Shown: positions 43,549 to 52,121 of the stretch, in pieces | How positions within the stretch are numbered: the stretch's first letter is position 1 | How the letters are laid out: each line of letters begins with the position of its first letter | Source: Streptomyces mirabilis | GTDB taxonomy: Bacteria; Actinomycetota; Actinomycetes; Streptomycetales; Streptomycetaceae | Assembly: GCF_039503195.1 (NCBI RefSeq) | Contig: NZ_JBCJKP010000001.1 | Location: 3,472,001-3,536,000, forward strand | DNA: 64,000 nucleotides | Direction: 5' to 3' | Made by a program: the position numbers and the translations under genes | The notes under the pieces: model-generated | What the model saw: the letters and a program-made list of their open reading frames with translations, nothing else | What the model was told of the DNA's origin: nothing | Databases searched by the model: none

Positions 43549-45171
43549 TCAGATATGGCCCGCGCCCGTCCCCGCCGCCTCGGCGTTGTCGCCCCGCTTG
43601 GTGAGGAGCGCGACGAGGACCGCCACGACGGCGACCCCGGCGGCGACCAGGCAGGCCAGACTCATGCCGGAGATGAACGTGTCGTGGGCGACGGTCGTGA
43701 TCTTCTCGACGAGTGCGGCCGGGGTGCCCGGGGCGACCGGTGCGGCGCCGACCTGGACGGCTTCGGAGGCCTGGTCGAGCTGGGCCGGGGTGAGCGGTGG
43801 CAGCTTGGCGTCGGCCCAGTTGCCCGCGAGGTCGCCGTCGACCTTGGAGGCCATCACGGCGCCCAGCACGGCCGTACCGAGGCTGCCGCCGATCTGCATC
43901 GCGGCCTGCTGGAGGCCGCCGGCCACACCGGAGAGCTCCATCGGCGCGTTGCCCACGATGACCTCGGTGGCGCCGACCATGACCGGCGCGAGGCCGAGAC
44001 CGAGACCGGCGAACCAGAGCGACATGACGGCGCCGCTGGTGCCCGTGTCCAGCGTGGACATGCCGTACATGGAGATCGCGGTGAGGGCCATGCCGCCCGC
44101 GAGCGGGATGCGCGGGCCCGTCTTGGTGATCAGGGCGCCGGCCAGCGGTGAGCCCACGATCATCATTCCGGTGAGCGGGAGGAGGTGCAGACCGGCGTCG
44201 ACCGGGCTCATACCGTGCACGTTCTGCAAGTAGAACGTGACGAAGAAAAGGCCGCCCAGGAAGGCGATGGCCATCAGCACCATGAGGACCACACCGGCCG
44301 ACAGCGGTACGGAGCGGAACAGCCCCAGCGGGATCAGCGGCTCCTCGACGCGCTTCTCCCACAGGGCGAAGAGCACGAAGCCGAGCACCGATGCGCCCAG
44401 GAACGTCCAGGTCAGGCCGTCGCCCCAGCCCCAGGTCGGGGCTTTGATGAGCGCCCACACCAGGCAGAACATGGCGCCGGAGAGCAGCGCGATGCCCAGG
44501 ACGTCGAAGGAGCGGGGGGCGTTCTCGGCGCGGTGGTCGAGGAGGATCATCAGGCCGAGGACCAGCGCGATGATGCCCACCGGCACGTTGATGAAGAACA
44601 CCGACTGCCAGCTGACGTGCTGGACCAGCAGACCGCCGAGGATCGGGCCGCCCGCGGTGGAGGCGCCGATGACCATGCCCCAGATGCCGATCGCCATGTT
44701 CAGCTTCTCGGCCGGGAAGGTGGCCCGCAGCAGGCCGAGCGCGGCCGGCATCAGCAGCGCGCCGAACAGGCCCTGGAAGACGCGGAAGGTGACGACCAGG
44801 GCGATGCTGCTGGAGAAGCCGATCGCGCCGGAGGCCGCGGCGAAACCGACCACGCCTATGAGGAAGGTCTGGCGGTGGCCGAAGCGGTCACCGAGCTTGC
44901 CCGCGGTGATCAGGGTGACCGCGAGCGCGAGGAAGTAGCCGTTGGTGATCCACTGGACGTCGGCGAAGCTCGCGCCCAGGTCCTTCTGGATGGCCGGGTT
45001 GGCGATGGCCACGATGGTGCCGTCCAGGGCGACCATCATGACGCCGACGGCGACGGTGAACAGGGTGAACCACGGATGGCCGCGCAGTCCGTCGGACGGC
45101 GCCTTGTCCGACGGAGCGACCGGAGCCTTGTCCCCCGAACCCGTCGTGTCGATGGTGGTCTGACTAGTCAT
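43549..45171 (-). CDS. DHA2-type MFS multidrug efflux transporter
   Basis: A 540-residue, 14-segment transporter. After a cytoplasmic lead come MMVALDGTIVAIANPAIQKDLG (motif D1), GKLGDRFGHRQTFLIG (motif A) and SWQSVFFINVPVGI, as in the EmrB/QacA family. It exports drugs with proton antiport. The gene is divergent from a TetR regulator with overlapping promoters and inverted repeats. A TAGCCT box ends 7 nt before the ATG. Confidence 0.9.
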   Translation of the reverse strand: MTSQTTIDTTGSGDKAPVAPSDKAPSDGLRGHPWFTLFTVAVGVMMVALDGTIVAIANPAIQKDLGASFADVQWITNGYFLALAVTLITAGKLGDRFGHRQTFLIGVVGFAAASGAIGFSSSIALVVTFRVFQGLFGALLMPAALGLLRATFPAEKLNMAIGIWGMVIGASTAGGPILGGLLVQHVSWQSVFFINVPVGIIALVLGLMILLDHRAENAPRSFDVLGIALLSGAMFCLVWALIKAPTWGWGDGLTWTFLGASVLGFVLFALWEKRVEEPLIPLGLFRSVPLSAGVVLMVLMAIAFLGGLFFVTFYLQNVHGMSPVDAGLHLLPLTGMMIVGSPLAGALITKTGPRIPLAGGMALTAISMYGMSTLDTGTSGAVMSLWFAGLGLGLAPVMVGATEVIVGNAPMELSGVAGGLQQAAMQIGGSLGTAVLGAVMASKVDGDLAGNWADAKLPPLTPAQLDQASEAVQVGAAPVAPGTPAALVEKITTVAHDTFISGMSLACLVAAGVAVVAVLVALLTKRGDNAEAAGTGAGHI

Positions 45172-45178
45172 ACCTTCG

Positions 45179-45234
45179 AGGCTAGTGACAGCCACTGACA
45201 GTTGACAAACCAATTCACAAGTCGGTAACTGTCA
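45179..45234. promoter_or_regulatory. Divergent TetR/MFS promoters and operator
   Basis: On the minus strand TTGTCA (45207-45202) and TAGCCT (45184-45179), 17 bp apart, form the MFS promoter. On the plus strand TTGACA (45202-45207) and TAACTG (45226-45231), 18 bp apart, form the TetR promoter. TGACAGTT (45196-45203) and AACTGTCA (45227-45234) are a perfect inverted pair, and TGACAG also recurs at 45186-45191. The TetR protein probably represses both genes from here. Confidence 0.6.
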
Positions 45235-45284
45235 CGTCACCCACCAGTACGCTGAGCTGGGCTGAAAGAACAGAAGAGGACCTC

Positions 45285-45941
45285 ATGGAGACGACAGCCG
45301 CCCAGACGTCGCCCCCGGCGAGCCTGCGCGAGCGCAAGAAGCAGCGCACCCGGGAGGCGCTGCTGCGGGCCGCCCTCGAACTGTTCACCACCCAGGGTTA
45401 CGAGCGGACGACCGTCGACGAGATCGCCGAGGCCGTCGACGTCTCGCAGCGCACCTTCTTCCGGTACTTCGCGGGCAAGGAGGAGGTCGCCCTGTTCACC
45501 CAGGGGGTCGCGGAGGCGCGCTTCCTCGACGCCGTACGCGAACGCCCGCCCCAGGAAGCCCCGTTGGAGGCGCTGCGCCGCGCCGTCCTGGAGGGCTGGG
45601 ACACCATCGGCGAGTCGATCGAGTCCGTCGTGCCGCTCGAACTGCACATGCGCGCCTACCAGTTGATCGAGTCGACACCCGCCCTCCTCGCCGCCTATCT
45701 GCGCCGCTCGGCGGAACTGGAGGAGGAGATCGCGCGGGTCATCGCCGAGCGCGAGGGACTCGACGTGGACGCGGACCCGAGACCGCGCGTCGCGGTGGCC
45801 GTGTTCGGCGGAGTGATGCGGATCACGGGCCGCCTGTGGAGCGAGGGGGCCGACCACAGCATCCCGGCGATCCGCGAGTTGACCACCGCTTACCTCGACC
45901 AGGTGGGGCCCGCGTTGGCGGAGAAGTGGCGCGCGGAGTGA
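45285..45941 (+). CDS. TetR family transcriptional regulator
   Basis: A 218-residue protein. The HTH reads RTREALLRAALELFTTQGYERTTVDEIAEAVDVSQRTFFRYFAGKEEV, with the TFFRYF signature. The ligand domain (about 70-218) has DVDADPRPRVAVAVFGGVMR. Adjacent and divergent to the DHA2 efflux gene, so a drug-responsive repressor of it is likely. GAAGAGGA precedes the ATG by 4-10 nt. Confidence 0.9.
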   Translation: METTAAQTSPPASLRERKKQRTREALLRAALELFTTQGYERTTVDEIAEAVDVSQRTFFRYFAGKEEVALFTQGVAEARFLDAVRERPPQEAPLEALRRAVLEGWDTIGESIESVVPLELHMRAYQLIESTPALLAAYLRRSAELEEEIARVIAEREGLDVDADPRPRVAVAVFGGVMRITGRLWSEGADHSIPAIRELTTAYLDQVGPALAEKWRAE

Positions 45942-46120
45942 CGTACGCAACGGCGTGCGGAATGGCGTCTGGAGCGACGCACGGAACGATCAACTCCGCG
46001 CACACAGCGTCACTATTTATCTGAAACTGAACCCGGTTTGCCCCAATTACCCTGCCAGAAACGTGATACCAGTCACTCGTTTAACGGGAGGCGCCAACCT
46101 TCTCCTAGGGTGTCCTCTCA

Positions 46121-47338
46121 GTGACTTCCTTCGACTCATCCCCCCAACTGAACGTCTGGCGCGCACTGCTCGCGCTGGCCGTGGTGTTCGTGATGCTGGC
46201 CACCAGTGGCTGGACCGCACTCCAGGGCCATCGAGGGGCAACCCCTCTCCAGTCGTCCCGCTCCGCGTGGGAGCACGGCAGCGTCGCCGGACAGCGACTG
46301 CCTGACCCGGACACCACGCCGAGCCGCCTCGCCCGCTTCTTCGCGTCCCTCGACGTCCACGAGCGCACCCGTCTCGCCCACCGCTATCCGCTCGCGGTCG
46401 GCAACATGAACGGCGCGCCCGTGACCCTGCGCTACGAGGCCAACCGCGTCGCCATCGACCAGCAGCGCGAGGTCGAGAAGAAGCGCATGCACGACAACCA
46501 GCTCTCGTCCCTGGGACAGCAGCAGGCCGGGCGCCGTATGCACCGCTACGAGGCGATGCTGCAGAAGGGGCGCGACTTCCTCGCCTTCGACCCCATGGGT
46601 TCGGGCCGGGTCGCCGAGGTCTTCGGAAACCTCGACCGGGCCGAGCGGATCTCCATCGTGGTGCCGGGCGTCGACACCGATCTGCTCACGTTCCAGCGCA
46701 CCAACAAGAAGTACTCGGCGCCGGTCGGCATGGCGCAGGCCCTGTACGGGGCCGAGCACGCCGCCGCCCCCCAGGCCCGTACGGCCGTGATCGCCTGGGC
46801 CGACTACACCACGCCCAGCGGACTCGGCATGGACGCCGCCACCGGCAGCCGCGCCGAGGAGGGCGCGATCCGGCTGAACGCGCTGCTGCGCGCCCTGCCC
46901 GGCCGTGCGCCCGTCGCGCTCTACTGCCACAGCTACGGCTCCGTGCTGTGCGGTCTCGCCGCCCACACCCTGCCCTCCCGGGTCTCCGACATAGCGGTCG
47001 CCGGCAGCCCCGGCATGCGGGCCCAGAATGCGTCCTCGCTGCACACCACGGCCCGGGTCTGGGCGATGCGGGACTCCGGAGACTGGATCCAGGACGTGCC
47101 CTACCTCGAATTCGGCGGGCTCGGACACGGCGCCGACCCGGTGTCGAAGGCGTTCGGGGCCCGGGTGCTGTCCGCGCGGGGCGCGAACGGCCACGGAGGC
47201 TATTTCGAGCCGGGCACCGAGAGCCTGCGCAACTTCGCCGAGATCGGCATTGGCGCGTACCAGGCGGTGCAGTGCGCACACGAGGATGACGCGTGCCGAC
47301 AGGGTTTGTCCGACACCCCGGCGGCGGGACGCGCGTAG
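46121..47338 (+). CDS. DUF1023-type alpha/beta hydrolase, membrane-anchored
   Basis: A 405-residue protein with an uncleaved-looking N-terminal hydrophobic helix (LLALAVVFVMLATSGWTAL). The alpha/beta hydrolase core of the DUF1023 type has the nucleophile elbow CHSYGSVLCG (C-H-S-Y-G), an ASPGM segment and GHGGYFEPGTES with the catalytic His. Many members act on lipids or wall components at the membrane exterior. GTG 46121 has no ribosome site; TAGGGT ends 9 nt before it. Confidence 0.75.
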   Translation: MTSFDSSPQLNVWRALLALAVVFVMLATSGWTALQGHRGATPLQSSRSAWEHGSVAGQRLPDPDTTPSRLARFFASLDVHERTRLAHRYPLAVGNMNGAPVTLRYEANRVAIDQQREVEKKRMHDNQLSSLGQQQAGRRMHRYEAMLQKGRDFLAFDPMGSGRVAEVFGNLDRAERISIVVPGVDTDLLTFQRTNKKYSAPVGMAQALYGAEHAAAPQARTAVIAWADYTTPSGLGMDAATGSRAEEGAIRLNALLRALPGRAPVALYCHSYGSVLCGLAAHTLPSRVSDIAVAGSPGMRAQNASSLHTTARVWAMRDSGDWIQDVPYLEFGGLGHGADPVSKAFGARVLSARGANGHGGYFEPGTESLRNFAEIGIGAYQAVQCAHEDDACRQGLSDTPAAGRA

Positions 47339-47391
47339 AGGTCGAAAAACTGCGGTTCGCCCAGGGAGGCGACGCAGACGTGCGAGCCGCT

Positions 47392-47397
47392 TACGAT
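47392..47397 (+). promoter_or_regulatory. Leaderless -10 box for the DUF4429 gene
   Basis: TACGAT ends 7 nt before ATG 47405. Confidence 0.55.
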
Positions 47398-47404
47398 GGC
47401 CCGC

Positions 47405-48253
47405 ATGGGTGACGTACTGGCCGGATTTCATGCCGCCTGGGAGTTCGAGTCCGACTCCGTGCTCATCCGCTTCGAACGGGGGATCCGTACGCCGAAGTTG
47501 TTCCAGGCGCTCGGCGAACGGCGTATCCCCCTGGAGGCGATAGCGGGGGTCACACTGACACCGGGCAAGCGCGGAACGGTCGTCCTGCACGCCGTGCCGC
47601 GAGCGGGCGCGGATCCGTTGATGGAGGCGGCCGCAGGACAGCTGAAGGAGGGGGGCGACCCCTATCGGCTGGTGCTGCCGGCCGACCGGGAGACCCTCGC
47701 CGAGTACTACGCGGACGAGCTGCGCGCCGCGCTCACCGAGGACGCCGAACCGCCCGAGCGCTACCTCGTCGCGCCGCCCGAGGCGCCGCTCCACTTCAAG
47801 GCGTACGACGGGAAGGCCTCCTTCGACGGCAAGGCGGTGTCCTTCCGCTGGTTCTGGACGGGCGCGTCCTCCGCCAAGTGGAAGGCCGGCGACCAGAGCT
47901 TCCCGGTCACCGGCCTCAGCGGGGTCGAGTGGCGCTCCCCCGAGGTCTTCGAGGGCCATCTGCGGCTCCTGCGGCGCGAGCCCGCCACCGCACAGCCCGC
48001 CCAGGCGGACCAGGACCCGGCGGCGGTCGTCTTCGGCCTCGGTTACGGCCCCGTCCACGAGTCTCTCCCGTTCGCCGCCTCGGTCCTCGCGGCCGTACGG
48101 GCCTCGGGTCCCACCCCGGCGACCGCGGCTCCCCGCCGCGACCCGGCCGACATCGCCGACCGCATCCGCCACCTCGGCGAACTCCACCAGGCGGGCCTCG
48201 TCACGGACGAGGAGTTCACGACGAAGAAGGCGGAACTGCTGGCCGAGCTCTGA
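47405..48253 (+). CDS. DUF4429-SHOCT protein
   Basis: A 282-residue protein with two DUF4429 half-domains (GDVLAGFHAAWEFESDSVLIRFE and LHFKAYDGKASFDGKAVSF, each with a F-x-G-x-x-V core). It ends with a SHOCT motif, IRHLGELHQAGLVTDEEFTTKKAELLAEL, a short oligomerising hairpin. Family function unknown. The ATG at 47405 is chosen because of the leaderless -10 box; one ATG three codons earlier is inside the box. Confidence 0.85.
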   Translation: MGDVLAGFHAAWEFESDSVLIRFERGIRTPKLFQALGERRIPLEAIAGVTLTPGKRGTVVLHAVPRAGADPLMEAAAGQLKEGGDPYRLVLPADRETLAEYYADELRAALTEDAEPPERYLVAPPEAPLHFKAYDGKASFDGKAVSFRWFWTGASSAKWKAGDQSFPVTGLSGVEWRSPEVFEGHLRLLRREPATAQPAQADQDPAAVVFGLGYGPVHESLPFAASVLAAVRASGPTPATAAPRRDPADIADRIRHLGELHQAGLVTDEEFTTKKAELLAEL

Positions 48254-48295
48254 TGTCGTCTGCGGGGCGCGGCTCTGCTCCCGCCCCGCAGAGCT

Positions 48296-49309
48296 CTACT
48301 CCCGCCCCGCCGACGCGAACGACATGTCCGCGTACCGCTCCCCGGCCACCTTCGAGGCGATCGGCTCCAGCACCGCCAACTCGTCCTCCGTCAGGACGAT
48401 CCGCGTGGCCGCGGTGTTCTCCTCGACCCGGCTGCGCCTCGTCGTGCCCGGGATCGGCACCACCGGCAACCCGAGCGACGACGCCTGGTGCTGCACCCAG
48501 GCCAGCGCGATCTGCCCCGGCGACGCCCCGTGCGCCTCGGCGACCGCACGCACCGGCTCCAGCAGCGCGGCGTTGGCGGCCGCGTTGTCGCCGGTGAAAC
48601 GCGGCATCGTACGGCGGAAGTCGTCCGAGGTCAGATCCTCGGCGTGGACGAACGAACCGGTGAGGAAGCCGCGCCCGAGCGGCGAGTACGGCACCAGAGC
48701 GACGCCCAGTTCACGGACCGCAGGCACCACGCCCGCCTCGATGTCCCGGCTGAACAGCGACCACTCCGACTGCACGGCCGCGATCGGGTGCACGGCGTGT
48801 GCGGCGCGCAGCTCCCCGCCGGTGACCTCGCTCAGCCCGAGGTGCTTGACCTTGCCCTCGCGCACCAGCTCGGCCATCGCGGCGACGGTCTCCTCGATGG
48901 GAATGTTCACGTCACGGCGGTGCATGTAGTAGAGGTCGATGACCTCGACGTCCAGCCGCCGCAGGCTCCCCTCGACGGCCCGGCGGATGTACGGCGTGTC
49001 GTTGCGGATGGTCCGCTTCGTCGGCTCGGCGGGATCACGGAAGATGCCGAACTTCGTGGCGAGGACGACTTCGTCGCGGTGCGCCCTGACGAAGGGCGAG
49101 ATGAACTTCTCGTTCTCCCCCAGGCCGTACACGTCGGCCGTGTCGAAGAGTGTGACGCCCAGTTCCAGGGCCCGTTCCAGGGTGGCCCGGGCCTCGCCGG
49201 CGTCCGTGGGCCCGTACGCGGCGCTCATGCCCATGCAGCCGAGGCCCTGTACGCCGACCTCGGGGCCGCCGGTGCCCAGCTCCACGTTCGCGATCCTGCT
49301 GTCCGTCAT
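48296..49309 (-). CDS. Aldo/keto reductase
   Basis: A 337-residue TIM-barrel enzyme with the complete tetrad in place: FDTADVYGLGENE (Asp, Tyr), VLATKFG (Lys) and LYYMHRRD (His), plus the NADPH-site IPGTTRRSRVEENTAA. It reduces aldehydes or ketones. The merR gene ends with ATGA overlapping this start, so the pair is translationally coupled and the enzyme is induced by the MerR protein. Confidence 0.9.
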   Translation of the reverse strand: MTDSRIANVELGTGGPEVGVQGLGCMGMSAAYGPTDAGEARATLERALELGVTLFDTADVYGLGENEKFISPFVRAHRDEVVLATKFGIFRDPAEPTKRTIRNDTPYIRRAVEGSLRRLDVEVIDLYYMHRRDVNIPIEETVAAMAELVREGKVKHLGLSEVTGGELRAAHAVHPIAAVQSEWSLFSRDIEAGVVPAVRELGVALVPYSPLGRGFLTGSFVHAEDLTSDDFRRTMPRFTGDNAAANAALLEPVRAVAEAHGASPGQIALAWVQHQASSLGLPVVPIPGTTRRSRVEENTAATRIVLTEDELAVLEPIASKVAGERYADMSFASAGRE

Positions 49310-49794
49310 CGGGACCTCTCCGACGCCAGGGCACGCCCGGCGTCCGCGTAGAAACTGATCTTGTGGTCGAGGACCGCCAGGGTGTCCTGGAGCTCGGCGA
49401 TCCGCGCCTTGACGTCGCGGCGGGTCGCCTCCAGGAGCTCGAAGCGCGCGATGTACGTGTCGTCCCCCTCGCGCACCAGCTCCGCGTACCGGACCATGTC
49501 GGCGACCGGCATTCCGGTCAGCCGGAGCTTGCCGACGAGGTCGAGCCAGTCCAGGTCGCGGTTGCTGTAGCGGCGCTGACCGGTGTGCGAGCGGTCGATG
49601 TGCGGCATCAGACCGATCCGCTCGTACCAGCGCAGGGTGTGCGCGGTGAGGCCGGTGAAGGCGACGACCTCGCTGATCGTGTAGTTGTCCTGGCCGTCCG
49701 GGCGCCGGTGCCGATGGGGCGGGGCGGCGCAGTCCCGGGTACGCGTACTGGTGCCGGTCTCGGCTGCCTCGGCCGTGGTCTCCATCACCGTCAT
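49306..49794 (-). CDS. MerR family transcriptional regulator
   Basis: The 162-residue protein has NYTISEVVAFTGLTAHTLRWYERIGLMPHIDRSHTGQRRYS (MerR winged HTH), a middle helix and a C-terminal coiled coil RRDVKARIAELQDTLAVLDHKISFYADAG. The leaderless position of the -10 box supports ATG 49794; a GTG at 49788, 7 nt after GGAGGT, is a competing start. The upstream promoter has a 19-bp spacer filled by a perfect palindrome, as MerR proteins need. Confidence 0.85.
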   Translation of the reverse strand: MTVMETTAEAAETGTSTRTRDCAAPPHRHRRPDGQDNYTISEVVAFTGLTAHTLRWYERIGLMPHIDRSHTGQRRYSNRDLDWLDLVGKLRLTGMPVADMVRYAELVREGDDTYIARFELLEATRRDVKARIAELQDTLAVLDHKISFYADAGRALASERSR

Positions 49795-49801
49795 GACCTC
49801 C

Positions 49802-49832
49802 ACGCTAAAACCTTCGAGTGCACTCGAAGCAA
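49802..49832 (-). promoter_or_regulatory. MerR-type promoter with 19-bp spacer and palindrome
   Basis: TTGCTT (49832-49827) and TAGCGT (49807-49802) are separated by exactly 19 bp. CTTCGAGTGCACTCGAAG (49812-49829) is a perfect palindrome centred in the spacer. MerR-family activators twist such over-long spacers. Confidence 0.8.
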
Positions 49833-49912
49833 GCGGATTCGGGGAGAACCCGCCCGGCGACGTCCGACGGGTGCCCGCCGAAAATACGGAGACGTGCGCG
49901 GGGCACCCTGAC

Positions 49913-49918
49913 TACCGT
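49913..49918 (+). promoter_or_regulatory. Leaderless -10 box for the GNAT gene
   Basis: TACCGT ends 7 nt before ATG 49926 and no ribosome site is seen. Confidence 0.55.
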
Positions 49919-49925
49919 GCGGATC

Positions 49926-50402
49926 ATGAGTCTCGTACGCCGTGCCGTGCCCGAGGACGCCGAGGAAGTGCTGCGACTGCGCCAGGTGATGATCGACTCG
50001 GTCTTCGCCTCCGCCGGCCCCTCGTCCACCGAGTGGCACGCCCAGTCCCTTCCGACCATACGTGGCAGGCTCGCCGACCTCGACGGGGACTTCGTGGCCT
50101 TCGTCGTGGACCACCCCGACCGTCCCGGCGCTCTCGCGGCGCTCGTCGCGGGGACGATCGAGTACCGGATCGGGCGCGCGGGCAATCCGCACGGCGCGGT
50201 CGGGCACGTCTTCAGCGTCGCGACCGATCCGGACGCGCGGCGGCGGGGGTACGCGCGGGCGTGCATGGACACGCTCCTCGACTGGTTCCGCGAACGGAAC
50301 GTCCGCCAGGTCGACCTCAACGCGTCCGCCGCGGCCGAGCCGCTGTACGCCTCGCTCGGATTCGTCCGCAAGGCCGACCCGTCGATGCGGCTGCAACTGT
50401 GA
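49926..50402 (+). CDS. GNAT family N-acetyltransferase
   Basis: The 158-residue protein has SLVRRAVPEDAEEVLRLR, HVFSVATDPDARRRGYARACMDTLLDW (motif A with the R-x-x-G-x-A acetyl-CoA loop) and PLYASLGFVRK. Substrate not predicted. The ATG at 49926 matches the usual start of the domain and is leaderless by promoter. Confidence 0.85.
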   Translation: MSLVRRAVPEDAEEVLRLRQVMIDSVFASAGPSSTEWHAQSLPTIRGRLADLDGDFVAFVVDHPDRPGALAALVAGTIEYRIGRAGNPHGAVGHVFSVATDPDARRRGYARACMDTLLDWFRERNVRQVDLNASAAAEPLYASLGFVRKADPSMRLQL

Positions 50403-50408
50403 GCCGCT

Positions 50409-50414
50409 TAGGCT
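50409..50414 (+). promoter_or_regulatory. Leaderless -10 box for the serine hydrolase gene
   Basis: TAGGCT ends 7 nt before ATG 50422. Confidence 0.55.
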
Positions 50415-50421
50415 CGTAGGC

Positions 50422-51245
50422 ATGTCTTTGCAGAGCAGCCTGGCGTCGATCGAGAACTGGCCCGTTCCCACGGCGGCCGCGGCCGTCGTCCGCGCGGACG
50501 GTGCGGTGCTCGGGTCGCACGGTCCCGTCGATCAGCGTTTCGCCCTCGCCTCGGTCACCAAGCCGCTGGCCGCCTACGCCGCGCTCGTCGCGTACGAGGA
50601 GGGGGCGATCGAGCTCGACGAGCCCGCCGGTCCTGCCGGGTCGACGGTTCGTCATCTCCTCGCGCACACCTCCGGGCTCGCGTTCGACGAGCACCGGGTG
50701 ACGTCCACACCCGGGGAGCGGCGGTTGTACTCCAACGCCGGGTTCGAGGTGCTCGGGGACCATGTCGCCAAGGCGACCGACATCCCCTTCGGGGAGTATC
50801 TGCGGCAGGCGGTGCTGGGGCCGCTGGGGATGACGAGGACGTCGCTGGACGGCTCGCCCGCGAGGGACGGGGTGTCGACGGTGGCGGACCTGGTGCGTTT
50901 CGCCGCCGAGGTGCAGGCGCCGCGGCTGCTCGATCCGCGTACGGTCCTGGAGGCCATGACCGTCCAGTACCCCGGTACGAAGGGGGTGCTGCCCGGGTAC
51001 GGCCACCAGAACCCCAACGACTGGGGGCTCGGCTTCGAGATCCGCGACTCCAAGTCCCCCACTGGACGGGCGTTTCCTCCTCCCCGCGGACCTTCGGTCA
51101 CTTCGGGCAGTCCGGTACGTTCCTGTGGATCGACCCGGTGGCGGGCGCGGCGTGCGTCGCCCTCACGGACCGCGCGTTCGGCCCCTGGGCGGTCGAGTCC
51201 TGGCCCCCGTTCACGGATGCCGTGGTGACAGCCCTACGAGCCTGA
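50422..51245 (+). pseudogene. Serine hydrolase (beta-lactamase/class C-like), frameshifted
   Basis: Starting MSLQSSLASIENW, the frame has ALASVTKPLAA (S44-x-x-K47) and YSNAGFEV (Y-x-N), then continues to about 51060. There the C-run in AAGTCCCCCACTGG is one base short: adding one C restores SPHWTGVSSSPRTFGHFGQSG, with the H-x-G motif, then TFLWIDP and a normal end ALRA near 51244. As given, the frame shifts and reads on to a wrong stop at 51228. Either a real mutation or a sequencing error in a homopolymer. Confidence 0.8.
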
Positions 51246-51253
51246 TCCCACCG

Positions 51254-51310
51254 GTTCTTCGGCTGCGGGTGGGCGGGGACCGGTCGCACAGTTCCCCGCG
51301 CCCCGGAAAG
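51254..51310 (+). repeat. Dispersed intergenic repeat, copy 2
   Basis: Contains TTCGGCTGCGGGTGGGCGGGGACCGGTCGCACAGTTCCCCGCGCCCC-type sequence, matching the copies at 43293 and 57165. It lies between the serine hydrolase and pirin genes. Confidence 0.6.
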
Positions 51311-51329
51311 CCTCGGGCCGGCCGGAGTT

Positions 51330-51989
51330 TCAGGTCGAGGGGGTCATCTCCCACAGCAACAGCTCCGCGGGGGCTCCCGCCACCGCTTCCAGGTCCTTGG
51401 CCTCGGTGATGCGGGCCGCGTCGCCGGGGCCCAACTCCTCGCCGTCCAGGAGCACTTCGCCCCGCACTACATGGACGTACACGAACCCGGCGTCCGGCAC
51501 CGCCGTCCGCTCCCCCGCCGCCAGCCTCCGCACATGAAGCATCGCCCCGGCCTCGGGGACGGCGTACGGCGTGGAGTCGGCGATGCCGTGGACGACTTCG
51601 TAGGACGGTTCGCCGCCGGGTGACAGCGGGGCCAGCCACATCTGGACGAAGGCGAGGGGGACCGAGCCGTCGTTGCGTTCCACGTGGCGGACGCCGCCCG
51701 CGGAGCTGAGGCGCTGGACGTCTCCGGGGCGGACCACCGACTCGTGGCCCGCCGAGTCGCGATGGGTCAGCTCCCCCTCCACCACCCACGTGACGATCTC
51801 GGTGTGACTGTGCGGGTGCTCGTCGAAGCCGGCGCCGGGCGCGAGCCACTCCTCGTTGCAGGCGATCACCGCACCGAAGCGGAGGTTGTCGGGGTCGTAG
51901 TGCGGTCCGAAGGAGAAGGCGTGGAAGGAGGTGATCCCGGCGTCCGGGTCACCTCCGTGGTAGCGCTCGTCCGCGCGCCGTACGTCCAT
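51330..51989 (-). CDS. Pirin family protein
   Basis: A 219-residue double cupin with the N-terminal pirin motif GFDEHPHSHTEIVTWVVEGELTHRDS (the metal-binding HPHxH and later Glu), PGDVQRLSSAGGVRHVE and a shorter C-terminal cupin. Pirins can be quercetinases or redox regulators; the role here is unknown. ATG 51989 begins MDVRRADERY as in many family members. It faces fasR. Confidence 0.85.
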   Translation of the reverse strand: MDVRRADERYHGGDPDAGITSFHAFSFGPHYDPDNLRFGAVIACNEEWLAPGAGFDEHPHSHTEIVTWVVEGELTHRDSAGHESVVRPGDVQRLSSAGGVRHVERNDGSVPLAFVQMWLAPLSPGGEPSYEVVHGIADSTPYAVPEAGAMLHVRRLAAGERTAVPDAGFVYVHVVRGEVLLDGEELGPGDAARITEAKDLEAVAGAPAELLLWEMTPST

Positions 51990-52121
51990 CAGATCCGCTC
52001 GTTCCGCCGTCGTCGCCGTACGTCCGTCACAACGGACACCGTAGCCCCGCCCCAGGCCCTCCCCCCGCCTACTTGCGACCCGCCGCCGCACGCCTCCGTC
52101 CTGATAAGGCAGTCTTGTCCC

